IMG/VR virus record: IMGVR_UViG_3300005647_000001
Coordinates: 1-55,659 of that record
Direction: 5' to 3' (one strand)
Origin: a virus
DNA: 55,659 nt
The position numbers and the translations under genes are program-made. The notes below the pieces were generated by a model. It was not told the DNA's origin. It did not search any database and saw nothing but the letters and a program-made list of their open reading frames with translations. This document shows positions 34,479 through 42,889 of the stretch, piece by piece. The first letter of the stretch is position 1; every line of letters begins with the position of its first letter.

Positions 34479-35930
34479 TCACATGTCGTCGTCCGGGTCA
34501 GGTTCGAACTCCGCGGCGATCGCCTCCGGGATCTTCACCCCCAAAATGTTCAGTGTGTTCAGGAACTGTTGCGCCGGTGGAAGGCCCCGCTTCACTGCCT
34601 GGACCATTTCACCGACCTGGCTTCGGTATGCGAGCAGCGCCGGGTTCCCATCGGACTCGAGCATCCACTTTGTCAGTGTCTCATCAGCTACCCGAACCCG
34701 GGTACCGCGCCGATTTTGGCGAACATTCCATACGTCTGTGTCTTTGGTATGTGGGTGCTCGGCTTCGGCGATCGCTACCGGATCCACATCAGTGATTTCG
34801 CCGCCAGTCAGGTACTCGATCCTGGCCTGGGTCTGATTGTCACGCGTCATCGCAATGTTGGCCACATAGCCGACCACCGCCGCTGTGGCCTGGGGGACGT
34901 TCGCCGCGTCACGGACCGCGGCCATCAGATCGTCGAACGCTTCGACCCATCCCGCCGGCGGTTCATCGCCGCGACCGTTGATGCGTTTCGGCTGTTTCGC
35001 CTTCGGTATCTTCAACTTCGATTCGCCGTCGGGCATGTGACGCGTCCAGTCCTTGCAACCCTCAGCGGTGTCAACGGTGTCAGTGTGGGAGTACCGTCGG
35101 CGCACCGACCACACGTGGCACGGTTCGCCCCGATGTTTCGCGGCGGTGGTCCCCAACGCCGCCATCGATGACAACGCCCCGGGCCCGTAATACTGCGGGA
35201 TCGGGTTCCGGACTTCGCCAGACACAAACTTGACTTTGATGCCGTCGCCCTGGTGTTTGGCTTTGATGTCCGCCCGGGTCGCGGTGATCGTTCGTTTCAC
35301 CTCGACTTCGCTTTTGCACTGAGACGCCAGCGACGCCCACGTCGTGTACGTCGACCGACTCGGGGTCGCTTTCAAAAACGCGGCGTACACATCCGGGTCG
35401 TTGAGCAGCTTCGCCGCTGCCACCGCTGCTTCCAATGGCCATGTCCCATCCGCCACCAGCCTCGATTCGGTCTCCGGGAGTTCCATAATCGCGAGCCGTT
35501 GCGTAACCCACTTCTTCGATTTTCCCAGGTCTTTCGCGATGTCAGCGACGGTCGTGTCGGTGGCGACCAGGCGGGCCAGAATTTGGGCGGCTTCGACATG
35601 GTCCAGGTCGAGGCGGTGCAGGTTCTCGGTGGCTTGCAATGTGAGACGCTGCCGCTCAGTCAACCCCGATTTGATGATCACAGGGACGGTCAACAGTTTG
35701 GCTTTGCGGGCTGCGGCGAGGCGGCGATGCCCGGCGATCACGTGGAAAAGTTCCTGGTCGAGTTCGTCAGGTCGGGCGATGATCGGGGTGAGGACACCGA
35801 GCTCTGCGATGTTCGAGATGAACTCTTTGTTTAGCACTGGTTTGCGGTTGTCCGGGTCCGGGACCAGGTGGTCCAGGGCCACAGCTGGTTCGTATCGGTC
35901 AGACACGTCTAGTGGTTTGGTGTCGGTCAT
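34479..35930 (-). CDS. ParB/Spo0J-like DNA-binding protein
   Basis: 483 residues. The ParB N-terminal domain at about 20-100 includes LVPDPDNRKPVLNKEFISNI and VIAGHRRLAAARKAKLL (the GxRR-type box). A KorB-like helix-turn-helix follows: DLDHVEAAQILARL and IAKDLGKSKKWVTQRLAIME. The C-terminal half is unique. ParB proteins bind CTP and specific sites; no ParA is present, so a partition role is doubtful and a regulatory or packaging role is possible. It is read from within the end of the previous gene with an AAAAGGA ribosome-binding site. Confidence 0.85.
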   Translation of the reverse strand: MTDTKPLDVSDRYEPAVALDHLVPDPDNRKPVLNKEFISNIAELGVLTPIIARPDELDQELFHVIAGHRRLAAARKAKLLTVPVIIKSGLTERQRLTLQATENLHRLDLDHVEAAQILARLVATDTTVADIAKDLGKSKKWVTQRLAIMELPETESRLVADGTWPLEAAVAAAKLLNDPDVYAAFLKATPSRSTYTTWASLASQCKSEVEVKRTITATRADIKAKHQGDGIKVKFVSGEVRNPIPQYYGPGALSSMAALGTTAAKHRGEPCHVWSVRRRYSHTDTVDTAEGCKDWTRHMPDGESKLKIPKAKQPKRINGRGDEPPAGWVEAFDDLMAAVRDAANVPQATAAVVGYVANIAMTRDNQTQARIEYLTGGEITDVDPVAIAEAEHPHTKDTDVWNVRQNRRGTRVRVADETLTKWMLESDGNPALLAYRSQVGEMVQAVKRGLPPAQQFLNTLNILGVKIPEAIAAEFEPDPDDDM

Positions 35931-36261
35931 TGGTGTTGTCCTTTTGGGTTTGTTGTTGGATTGTGTTGATGAGAGTTTGCAGGCGGTCAGCCCACGGCAC
36001 GGGGAACGGTTCGGGTGATGGCGGCGCCCCCACGGGGGGTATAAGCCATTCCGCAGCGGGGTCTTCCACGGTGAGGTTGTCGCCGTCTGATGCGATCCGG
36101 ACTGACATCCCCCATGGGCCACGCACGGTCAGCGCGGCCATGTGCCGGTTGGAGACGCATGCGCCGGCGACCATAGCGAGGCATCCTTGGCGGATCTGTC
36201 GGATCAGGGCCGGGCCGTCGTCATCGACAACGAGCCCGGTTAGTTGGTAACGGTCAACCAT
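35899..36261 (-). CDS. Hypothetical protein, leaderless, before ParB
   Basis: 120 residues: N-terminal beta strand (YQLTGLVVDDDGPALIRQIR), central CLAMVAGACVSNRHMAALTV and a Gln/Thr/Asn-rich C-terminus whose codons contain the ParB ribosome-binding site (32-base overlap). TATAAT lies six bases before the ATG within the bipartite promoter element. No family was recognised. Confidence 0.65.
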   Translation of the reverse strand: MVDRYQLTGLVVDDDGPALIRQIRQGCLAMVAGACVSNRHMAALTVRGPWGMSVRIASDGDNLTVEDPAAEWLIPPVGAPPSPEPFPVPWADRLQTLINTIQQQTQKDNTNDRHQTTRRV

Positions 36262-36416
36262 CCCCGCATTATACCCCCCCGTATACGGGATGGGTGGTTG
36301 GGGGCGGCAGGGTCCCGAACCCCTTGTTGGGTGGGGTCGTAGGTGGGATCCCTTCGGTAGCGTGTCCGCCGGTCCCGAGAGAACCGGGGGATGTAGCCGT
36401 TGACCGCCCCCGCCAT
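36240..36416 (-). CDS. Doubtful small ORF spanning the promoter at 36268-36284
   Basis: 58 codons: basic start (IPRFSRDRRTRYRRDPTYDP), proline-rich end. Its last 22 bases overlap the leaderless gene and it would run through that gene's promoter. Weak ribosome-binding site (AAAGTG). It fills an otherwise empty gap of about 200 bases, but may not be translated. Confidence 0.25.
   Translation of the reverse strand: MAGAVNGYIPRFSRDRRTRYRRDPTYDPTQQGVRDPAAPNHPSRIRGGIMRGWLTVTN
36268..36284 (-). promoter_or_regulatory. TATA-G6-TATA promoter element
   Basis: Read on the minus strand: TATACGGGGGGTATAAT, then six bases and the ATG at 36261. The -10 is a perfect TATAAT. Orientation class B (G-run in the transcribed direction). 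Confidence 0.65.
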
Positions 36417-36463
36417 CACTTTACGTCAGATCAGCCGGTCCAACATCTTGCTCGCGGTTCAGG

Positions 36464-36709
36464 TCAGACAGTGACGCACGCGCTCGCGGCGACAGCTGCG
36501 ATCAACCGTTTCTGGGTCGCGGCGTTCACTGACACCGTCCGCTTGTGGATCGTGTCGCCCTGATCGCTCATCGCGTATGCGCCGCGCTTGTGTGGGTCGG
36601 ACCGCTCCCACGTGTGATTGCCGAGCACTGTGACCAGCGGCCCGTCGTCCATGGCGAGCCGGTACACGTCACCAACACTGTAGTTCAGGCGAGGCGGTCG
36701 ACGGCCCAC
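36464..36709 (-). CDS. Short paralog of the plus-strand 46628 protein
   Basis: 81 residues. From VYRLAMDDGPLVTVLGNHT through DQGDTIHKRTVSVNAAT it matches the C-terminal half of the 162-residue protein encoded at 46628-47116 (VYRLNVEDRPLVTVLANHT, DRGDTIDKRTGSVNRAT). The N-terminal 90 residues of that protein are missing here. The GTG start overlaps the kinase-like gene's end by 25 bases; a later GTG is also possible. Function unknown; it may be a truncated or minimal form. Confidence 0.55.
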   Translation of the reverse strand: MGRRPPRLNYSVGDVYRLAMDDGPLVTVLGNHTWERSDPHKRGAYAMSDQGDTIHKRTVSVNAATQKRLIAAVAASACVTV

Positions 36710-37194
36710 TTCGGGAGAGAACCAAGTTCATCTCTGGTGATGTACCACCGCCTCAACCGCATCGGCAGATCCAAAATGACGGTCCCGTAGTCATGGCACA
36801 CCACCCGCCCCTTGAGCATCCCGAAATTCTCGGCCTTGATGTCTGTGAGGAACGCCGGCAGCCGCTCCGGGATCTGAGCCCTGACAATCGGGGCGGTGCG
36901 AGCCATGACCAGTTCCCGGGCGTCATCGGACATCCACAGGACCGGCGCCAGCCAGTCTTTCGGGCCGGGGATCGTCCATGACCGGTGATGGTCCCATATC
37001 CGGTTTTCGATGATGTTCTGGGTCGGGGGTTCACCGTCATGGGTGATCTTGATTACCAGGTCGCGGCGACCCCGGAAGGCGTACACGGCCCGGCTGATAC
37101 CGGAGTTGACGTGCTCGCCCATGTCCCCGACGCCGATCTGGCCGTCACCGCTCAGGCGTCCGGGGATCGTGAAGTTCTGTTCTGTGGTTGTCAT
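36685..37194 (-). CDS. Minimal protein-kinase-like protein
   Basis: 169 residues with the order of motifs of a protein kinase fold. Lys49 is in the DLVIKI strand, Glu63 in the NIIENRIWDHH helix, and a hinge-like LVMART lies at 95-100. The catalytic loop TDIKAENFG (117-125) supplies Asp118, Lys120 and Asn123, and HDYG (134-137) is the DFG equivalent. It has almost no C-lobe after the DYG, being much shorter than standard kinases (250-300), so it may be a minimal kinase or a relative of compact phage kinase-like proteins. AAGGA ribosome-binding site; a TATGGT -10 lies upstream. It is read between the terminase and ParB genes. Whether it phosphorylates anything is unknown. Confidence 0.6.
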   Translation of the reverse strand: MTTTEQNFTIPGRLSGDGQIGVGDMGEHVNSGISRAVYAFRGRRDLVIKITHDGEPPTQNIIENRIWDHHRSWTIPGPKDWLAPVLWMSDDARELVMARTAPIVRAQIPERLPAFLTDIKAENFGMLKGRVVCHDYGTVILDLPMRLRRWYITRDELGSLPKWAVDRLA

Positions 37195-37219
37195 GGGTGT
37201 TGTCCTTGGGTTGTTGTCA

Positions 37220-37232
37220 CCCGCCACCATAC
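37220..37232 (-). promoter_or_regulatory. Candidate promoter between terminase and kinase-like gene
   Basis: TATGGT (minus strand) lies within this short gap. A transcript starting about seven bases later would begin near TGACAACAACCCAAGGACAA. That leader resembles the 46486 gene's leader (TTGACAACAACCCAACACC). Confidence 0.4.
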
Positions 37233-37236
37233 GCGC

Positions 37237-38730
37237 TCATGTGGCCCCGAACGCCTGGTCGACGATCGACGACCCCGGGATCGATGATCCCGTACCGTTC
37301 CCGCCGATCAGGTCCGCCGGCTCAATATCGAGCAGCCACGTCACCAGGTGCACCATCGCGTCCAACCGGTTGGGGCTGTCCTTGTCGTCAGCCTCCCAGT
37401 CGCACATTTCGCCTTCGAGTTCTTTGAGGTTGTCGCCGACCAGGTGGACCCGCGCAGGAAGCTTGGTGAACGGTTCTGGGTAGAACAGGTTAGCGACCGG
37501 TGACGCCCGAAGGTACTTCCCGATGCGGGCGTGCACCGGGAAAAACCGGCCTTTGAACCCGGCGGCGGCCAACGGCGCCCGCACATCGTCGCCTTTCCCG
37601 TCGCGGGTCGCTTCGCCGATGATGACGCTGGTCCCGTAATGCAACCCGGCGATCATCGCTACCGGCGCCCATTCATGGGACCGGCCGAGCATCGAGTAGT
37701 CAGCAAATATGTAGGCGTGCCGTCTGCCGGCCGGGTCGTTCTCTCCGTTGTCGCGCCCGCCGGCGATGATGCCGGTGGCGTCGCCTTTCCCGGACCAGGC
37801 CGGGTCAATACTGATCGCCCGGACCGGTAGATCAGCAGGGCGGATGTCATAAACACGGGTCGCGTCGATCAGCTGAGACGTCCACAACGCCCCAGGTTTG
37901 TCTTCTAGGGCGTCCCAGTCGCCTTCGCGCATCGCTTTGCGGCGTCCCCGGTCACTGATCGAAGCGAGCTTCGACGCGTAAGTTGGGTCGTTCGCCATCA
38001 GGATGGCGTTGTCCTCGAGCAGCGCCGGGACGTACACGCGCAGCGGCGGATCTGGGCGATCCGTTGTCGGGGTTTCCCTCCACACGACCATCGGGGCCGG
38101 CGCCGGCCCGGCCGGGTCATGGACACCAGCCGCCGGGCGGACGTACTCGCCTTTGATGTAGTCGTGAGACACGCCACCGGGGTTCGTGGTGAGCACGATC
38201 TTCGGGCGGATCTTCGTGCCGACCGGGGACCGGGCACGGTTCCTGAGTTCCTCGAGCTGGGTGGCGGTGAACTCGGTTGCCTCTTCGAACCCGATGAACC
38301 CGTAGCTGATGCCCTGGTGGGCTTTCCAATCGTTCGGGTCTTTCATGTGGCTGAGGAGCAGCTTCGACCCGTTCGGGAAGATGTATTGCTTTTTGCCGGC
38401 GGACCACACCGCCCGCGGGGTCGGGCCGTCGATCCCCAACATCAGATCAATCAGGTTCTTGACCGTGTGCTCCAACGATTTGAAGTAGCGGCGGAACAGG
38501 ATCCCGAAGTTGTTCGGGTGGCGTTCCATCTGGTGGATCGCGGTGGCGGATAGCCACCAGGTCTTCCCGCCGCCGGCGGCGCCGCCGTACAGGATCTCAT
38601 CGGCTTGGGGGAGCAGTTCAGCGGCTTGGCGCTGTTTCGGTTGGAGGCCTTCGAGGTATCGGGTGTCCAGGCGGGCGCGGCGTTCGAGCTCAGCGGCGTA
38701 GACAGCTAGCTCAGCGGCAGGTTCTGGCAC
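37237..38730 (-). CDS. Terminase large subunit
   Basis: 497 residues. Walker A is YGGAAGGGKTW (about 48-58), Walker B GFIGFEEATEF (about 150), and a coupling-type TTNPGG follows. The RuvC-like nuclease domain starts at AISIDPAWSGKGDATGI (about 308) and ends with NRLDAMVHLVTWLL. It cuts and pumps DNA into the head through the portal. A GTG start is used; the preceding gene is the small subunit. Confidence 0.93.
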   Translation of the reverse strand: MPEPAAELAVYAAELERRARLDTRYLEGLQPKQRQAAELLPQADEILYGGAAGGGKTWWLSATAIHQMERHPNNFGILFRRYFKSLEHTVKNLIDLMLGIDGPTPRAVWSAGKKQYIFPNGSKLLLSHMKDPNDWKAHQGISYGFIGFEEATEFTATQLEELRNRARSPVGTKIRPKIVLTTNPGGVSHDYIKGEYVRPAAGVHDPAGPAPAPMVVWRETPTTDRPDPPLRVYVPALLEDNAILMANDPTYASKLASISDRGRRKAMREGDWDALEDKPGALWTSQLIDATRVYDIRPADLPVRAISIDPAWSGKGDATGIIAGGRDNGENDPAGRRHAYIFADYSMLGRSHEWAPVAMIAGLHYGTSVIIGEATRDGKGDDVRAPLAAAGFKGRFFPVHARIGKYLRASPVANLFYPEPFTKLPARVHLVGDNLKELEGEMCDWEADDKDSPNRLDAMVHLVTWLLDIEPADLIGGNGTGSSIPGSSIVDQAFGAT

Positions 38731-38776
38731 AGGGCCGCCACGATAGTGGCCGCACGGTTCTACCCCCGAGCGGCGG

Positions 38777-39352
38777 TTACCCGTTCTGCGCTTTGCGTCT
38801 CGCTGTCAGATCGACCACGCCGGCCGCTGCGGCGGCGGCTTGGGCGTTCGCCCACAGTTCGGCGTCGGATAGCTGTACGGCGGCCCCAGCGGCCGTACCG
38901 TCGACGCCTGGCGCCGGGCCGGCGGCGGGTGGTTCCTCGGCGATGACGCCGGCGGACAGCTTCAACGCTTTGTCAGACAGGATCGCGAACGCGATAGCGA
39001 TGTCTTTCATCGCCCGAGGGTCTTTGGCCATATCCGCAGGGTTGAGGAGTTGCACCGCTTTGCGGATCTGCGCTCGTAGCTCAGCTGCGGTGACCGATGT
39101 GTTGTGGGCTTCGGCGGCGTGGATCCGGAGCAGGTTTGTGCGGGCCCGGGTGCGGGCTGTTTCGTGTTCGGCGGCGACCGATTCGGCCTGCTCGGTTTCC
39201 CAGTCGATGCCGGCGGTTTCCCATTGTTGTTTCCATCGGCTGATCGTGGACCGTGACACCCCGCACGCTTCCGCGGTCGATTTGATCGATCCGCCATCCC
39301 GGATCATCTGCAGCGCTTTGACCTGGTCCGGGGGGAGCGCCTTGTCACTCAT
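38777..39352 (-). CDS. Terminase small subunit
   Basis: 191 residues. The N-terminal helix-turn-helix (SIKSTAEACGVSRSTISRWK), a long charged coiled helix (about 50-100), then an Ala/Gly-rich C-terminus are typical of small terminases that bind the packaging site and stimulate the large subunit, which follows 46 bases later. Starts in an 8-base overlap (ATGAGTGA) with the zinc-binding gene. Confidence 0.8.
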   Translation of the reverse strand: MSDKALPPDQVKALQMIRDGGSIKSTAEACGVSRSTISRWKQQWETAGIDWETEQAESVAAEHETARTRARTNLLRIHAAEAHNTSVTAAELRAQIRKAVQLLNPADMAKDPRAMKDIAIAFAILSDKALKLSAGVIAEEPPAAGPAPGVDGTAAGAAVQLSDAELWANAQAAAAAAGVVDLTARRKAQNG

Positions 39353-39692
39353 CGCCGAGGCCGAGATCAAGTGGTGGCCGCATGAATGGGTCGTAGTCCA
39401 AGTGTGACGGGATGATCGTTGTCCTGATGCCGGTGGGTCCGACCTCGAGGGGGACCCGGGTGGCGGTGGGTCCCCTCACGGTGAACATCGCCATCGGGGG
39501 ACCGTGAGCTCCGGTCTTCGATGTAGATGTCAGCGGCTCCATGAACAGGTCACCGACGCTGCCGAACGGGTGGTCGCAGTGATGAACGATCCCTTCGGTG
39601 ACGGTCACGTGGGTGACGATCGTGCCGGCGGTTTGGGGCGTGTCGCACACCGGGCACGTCAGCTCGAAGTCTTCCCACTGCACACCCGTCAT
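39345..39692 (-). CDS. Putative zinc-binding protein between methylase and terminase
   Basis: 115 residues with an N-terminal CPVCDTPQ pair and a later HHCDHPFG, a possible C2H2/C3H metal site. The remainder is beta-rich (MAMFTVRGPTATRVPLEVGP). ATGA overlap with the methylase gene. Unknown function. Confidence 0.6.
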   Translation of the reverse strand: MTGVQWEDFELTCPVCDTPQTAGTIVTHVTVTEGIVHHCDHPFGSVGDLFMEPLTSTSKTGAHGPPMAMFTVRGPTATRVPLEVGPTGIRTTIIPSHLDYDPFMRPPLDLGLGDE

Positions 39693-41179
39693 GGATGCAC
39701 TTTCTTTGGGGTCTCGTCGATGTACTGAGCTACCCGCTCAATTGATATGTCGGCGTATGTGGGCGATATCTCCATCCCCATGCCGATCCGCCCATGGGCT
39801 GCAGCAGCGACAACCGTGGATCCAGAACCGACAAACGGGTCATATACGGCGTCGCCCTCGTCGGTGTATGCCATCACAAAAAACTCCGGTAGTCCGACAG
39901 GGAACGCGGCGCTGTGTCCTGTCGATTTGTGGGACCCGGAGAATGTGGGCAGCCTGTTGCCCGGGTATGCCATCCCTTTTTTGATGTATTCGCCTGGCGC
40001 AACGTTTTGGCCTTGCACATCAGACATCGTTGACGACGTACCGTTAATGTGCTTTTTCGCTCCGAACATCTGGCCATTGCCACCTTGATTATCTGCCCAG
40101 GTGGTGGCCCCCACGCCAGGACCGCCGGCAACTGGCACATTGTCTGATTGGTGGCGGACATTGTCTGGTCTCATTTTGAACTCGCCGCGCGAAAAGTGGT
40201 AGATCGGCTCGAACTGGTTTTTGAACCGTCGGCCGACACTCTTAGGCATCCCTATGCGTTCCCAACAAAACTCCGTCACCCAGTGCCAACCCCACAACCT
40301 CGCGTGAGCCAACACCAGATCCATCACGTAGAGATCACTGTCCAGGCCTTCGCAGCTCGGTTTGATGTTCACAAACCATGACGCGTCGCCAGCCATAACA
40401 TCCGAAACGTTCGCGGCTATCGGAGAGAACCAATCGACGTATTGGTCAGGGTGGATCGGCACAAATCCGCTAGTCGGGTCGTACTTGCGGCGATCAGCGT
40501 ATGGAGGAGACGTGAATGCCATGTTGACATCGCGCCCGTCAGTCAACAACCGCACATGGTCGATATCAGATGCGTCTCCGATCATGATGCGGTGCGGGCC
40601 TATCTCCCATACATCCCCGAGGGATGATCTGGTCGGTGCGTCAAAGTTGATTGCCCCCTCTGGTTCCATGGTGTCTGAGGACGTGTCATCGATATCGATG
40701 ATCTCCATGGATTCTTCTATGGTGAACCCGGTTGATTCGATCAGTTCTGGCGAGTACTCGATCACGTCTGCCAGCGCTGCCCCCAACATTTCCGTGTCGT
40801 ATGTGCCGAGTTGGCTCGTCCTGTTGTCTGCCAACGCGAACGCTGCGGATTCTTCCGCGGTCATGTCGTCAGCGTCGACGACGGCCATGTGAGACCATTC
40901 AAGCTTCTCTACTGCCATGCGTTGGTGGTTGCCGGCTTGGATCACTGGGTTGCCGTCTGAGTCTTTCCGGGTCACCACAGGCCGGCGTTGGCCAAACGTT
41001 TTATATGATTTGGCGACTGCTTCGACATCGCCGCGGCGCGGGTTCCCCGGTAGCTGCCACAGGTCGACGATGGGTTGAAGCATCGGGACCAGGGCGGCGG
41101 GCCCCCACCATTCCTCGTTTTTGTTGCGGGTCCATCGGCGTGGCTGGTCGGGGTCTTGCACCCATTTCTTGCGCGGCAT
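39689..41179 (-). CDS. ParB-domain / DNA methyltransferase fusion
   Basis: 496 residues. About 35-130 is a ParB-like domain (VEAVAKSYKTFGQRRPVVTR and NPVIQAGNHQRMAVEKL). About 200-495 is a beta-class N4/N6 methyltransferase with motif IV MAFTSPPYADRRKYD and, near the C-terminus, motif I DPFVGSGSTVVAAAA followed by MGMEISPTYADISIERV. It would methylate adenine N6 or cytosine N4; no restriction partner is nearby. In many actinophages such fusions precede the terminase, consistent with marking DNA for packaging or evading host restriction. Starts in a TGATG overlap. Confidence 0.88.
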   Translation of the reverse strand: MPRKKWVQDPDQPRRWTRNKNEEWWGPAALVPMLQPIVDLWQLPGNPRRGDVEAVAKSYKTFGQRRPVVTRKDSDGNPVIQAGNHQRMAVEKLEWSHMAVVDADDMTAEESAAFALADNRTSQLGTYDTEMLGAALADVIEYSPELIESTGFTIEESMEIIDIDDTSSDTMEPEGAINFDAPTRSSLGDVWEIGPHRIMIGDASDIDHVRLLTDGRDVNMAFTSPPYADRRKYDPTSGFVPIHPDQYVDWFSPIAANVSDVMAGDASWFVNIKPSCEGLDSDLYVMDLVLAHARLWGWHWVTEFCWERIGMPKSVGRRFKNQFEPIYHFSRGEFKMRPDNVRHQSDNVPVAGGPGVGATTWADNQGGNGQMFGAKKHINGTSSTMSDVQGQNVAPGEYIKKGMAYPGNRLPTFSGSHKSTGHSAAFPVGLPEFFVMAYTDEGDAVYDPFVGSGSTVVAAAAHGRIGMGMEISPTYADISIERVAQYIDETPKKVHP

Positions 41180-41418
41180 CAGCGATCGCGGCGGATCGGC
41201 GGGCCCTCGGCAGGAGCGTCCGGACCGACCCTGGTCGCGGTGTAGATCCACCGGCCGGTGTCACCGAAGTCGACGCCCTCACGGAACGTCGCCCGGTACT
41301 CGGTGGTGTCGACAACGCGACCGACGAAGACCCCGTTGATGAGGCCACCCTGGGCGCGTCTCGCCGCGGTCATTTCTGCCAGTTCGGCGACGGCATCCGT
41401 GTCTATCCGGACGATCAT
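41179..41418 (-). CDS. Small hypothetical protein before the methylase
   Basis: 79 residues beginning MIVRIDTDAVAELAEMTAAR, then a beta-rich VVDTTEYRATFREGVDFGDT section. Overlaps both neighbours by a few bases. No family was recognised. Confidence 0.55.
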   Translation of the reverse strand: MIVRIDTDAVAELAEMTAARRAQGGLINGVFVGRVVDTTEYRATFREGVDFGDTGRWIYTATRVGPDAPAEGPPIRRDR

Positions 41419-42347
41419 GCTGCGGTCGCTATGCGGGTAGACCCTGGTGCGTAGATTTCGATTTCGGCGGCGGCGTCAGCGAAACTGATGCGGCGGACCG
41501 TCGCCCACCCGATGATGAATCCGCGCACGTTCTCGATGTGGCGGTGCACGCCGGCGAACGTCCGGAACGAAGCGAACGTCAGGCAGGTCAGGACAATGGT
41601 TTGCATGGCCACGTCCAGCGGCAACCGGTACGTAGACCCGTCATTGCTCACTGAGCTGCTGTATTTAGCCCGCATGAGCGGTTGAGTGAACAGCTGGATC
41701 AGGGACGCGGCCGTTGCTCCTGCGATCCCGCCGTGCCCGGCCGGGTCGCCGCCGTGGCCGGGTGCGCCCTCGGTGTAGTGGGTCATGTTGAACCCCCACC
41801 ATTCCTCAGCGCGGACCACCCAGTCGCGCCACTTCATCCGGAATATGACCTGGATCGCCCGGACGATGTGCCAGCCGACGTACATCACGGGCCAGATCGT
41901 CGCGCCGATGAAATCGATGGACCCGTTGGTCGCCCACCCGAACCGTTCCGGGGTCCGATAGTTGATCCCTTGACCGGTGAGCCATTGGAGCAACACGAGC
42001 AGGAGCATGAACGGGTGATCCATCCGGACGGTCTGCGCGCATTTCGGGCCCGATAGTTGCCCGTCATCATCCAGGCAGTGGTCTGCGAGCGGTGGCATTG
42101 CGTGGGCGGGGAGGCCGTGGCGGGCCATGAACTCTGCCGGGAACTGATATTGCGCTTCGGTGGATACCGCCAACACCTCATCCATTTGGGCTTCGAACTC
42201 TGGGGAGTCAGCGGGTGTGGTCGGCGGGGCTTTTAACCATCGTGGCTCGCCGACGATCTTCATCACGTTCACGAACGGTTTCTTGTTGAAGACTTTGGGG
42301 CGGGGTGGGCGGGGTTGGCTGGCGGTGGTGTTGTCGTTTGGGGTCAT
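41415..42347 (-). CDS. Hypothetical protein with hydrophobic helices
   Basis: 310 residues, Thr/Pro-rich at the start. Several hydrophobic segments (HPFMLLLVLLQWLTGQGI; SIDFIGATIWPVMYVGWHIV; MQTIVLTCLTFASF) make it possibly membrane-associated. A glycine-rich stretch (GAPGHGGDPAGHGGIAGATA) lies between. It starts eight bases after a TAACAT -10 box, following the duplicated terminator-promoter cassette. Function unknown. Confidence 0.6.
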   Translation of the reverse strand: MTPNDNTTASQPRPPRPKVFNKKPFVNVMKIVGEPRWLKAPPTTPADSPEFEAQMDEVLAVSTEAQYQFPAEFMARHGLPAHAMPPLADHCLDDDGQLSGPKCAQTVRMDHPFMLLLVLLQWLTGQGINYRTPERFGWATNGSIDFIGATIWPVMYVGWHIVRAIQVIFRMKWRDWVVRAEEWWGFNMTHYTEGAPGHGGDPAGHGGIAGATAASLIQLFTQPLMRAKYSSSVSNDGSTYRLPLDVAMQTIVLTCLTFASFRTFAGVHRHIENVRGFIIGWATVRRISFADAAAEIEIYAPGSTRIATAA

Positions 42348-42350
42348 GGG

Positions 42351-42430
42351 TTCGGATGTTAGCGGCCGGTGTGGGCTGGGACGCGAAACACCCCCCGGCT
42401 GGGAACCTGAGCCGGGGGGTGCTGCGGGGG
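42351..42430. repeat. Terminator-promoter cassette, copy 1
   Basis: Nearly identical to 43111-43190 (offset 760): the last 60 bases are exact, and so is TTCGGATGTTAGC at the promoter end. Only a seven-base segment (42364-42370) differs. On the minus strand it reads terminator hairpin, short linker, then a TAACAT -10 box and the start of the gene at 42347. Confidence 0.8.
42389..42421 (-). terminator. Terminator hairpin in cassette copy 1
   Basis: A perfect 12-bp stem CACCCCCCGGCT/AGCCGGGGGGTG with a nine-base loop is followed on the minus strand by TTTCGCG. Probably ends the transcript of the small zinc-binding gene at 42443. Confidence 0.65.
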
Positions 42431-42442
42431 GGGTGGGGGGGG

Positions 42443-42655
42443 TTAGTAGTGCCATTCGTTCAGCCACGATTGGTGACACCCCGAGCACAGGTCTCCTTCG
42501 CCCATGGTTTCGGTGTACCAGCCGCTGTCATGGGCCAGGAACGAGGCTTCGGCCGTGTCGCCGTCAGTGTCGAAACTGATCGTGGTTTCGCATCCGCTGT
42601 TTTCGCAGTGCAGGGTTACTACGGGGTTGGTCTTGGTGGCTGTGGTGTTGTCCAT
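42443..42655 (-). CDS. Small zinc-finger-like protein, leaderless
   Basis: 70 residues with LHCENSGCETTISF and GDLCSGCHQSWL, a possible four-cysteine zinc site. Begins MDNTTATK directly at the transcription start expected from a TATACT box six bases upstream. A monocistronic gene closed by the cassette terminator. Confidence 0.65.
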   Translation of the reverse strand: MDNTTATKTNPVVTLHCENSGCETTISFDTDGDTAEASFLAHDSGWYTETMGEGDLCSGCHQSWLNEWHY

Positions 42656-42661
42656 AACCCC

Positions 42662-42679
42662 AGTATACGGGGGGTTATA
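42662..42679 (-). promoter_or_regulatory. TATA-C6-TATA promoter element
   Basis: Minus strand TATAACCCCCCGTATACT, six bases before the ATG at 42655. The second TATA half forms the -10 (TATACT). Confidence 0.65.
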
Positions 42680-42691
42680 TGGGGTTGCAAG

Positions 42692-42889
42692 TTATGGGGT
42701 GCGGTTCGGTTCCCATGACGCCGGCGCCAACCGCACAACCTCAGCCGATGCCAGGACCGGGATGATGTGGAAAGCGTAGTGCCGGACGCCGCTGGCGATG
42801 TTGCCTCGGGAGTATCCGGCGGCCTGCCATGACTCCACCATCTGCCGGATGACAGCGGGATCTGCTCCGGGGATGCGTGGGGCGGTCAC
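42692..42889 (-). CDS. Small helical protein
   Basis: 65 residues beginning with GTG in a GTGA overlap. IPGADPAVIRQMVESWQAAG and YSRGNIASGVRHYAFHIIPV give a helix-turn-helix-like outline but no clear family. Confidence 0.5.
   Translation of the reverse strand: MTAPRIPGADPAVIRQMVESWQAAGYSRGNIASGVRHYAFHIIPVLASAEVVRLAPASWEPNRTP

Noticed and set aside
36464-37194. 36464 and 36685 genes as one frameshifted gene
   Set aside because: The paralog of the 36464 product has an N-terminal half unrelated to the kinase-like sequence, so the two are separate overlapping genes.
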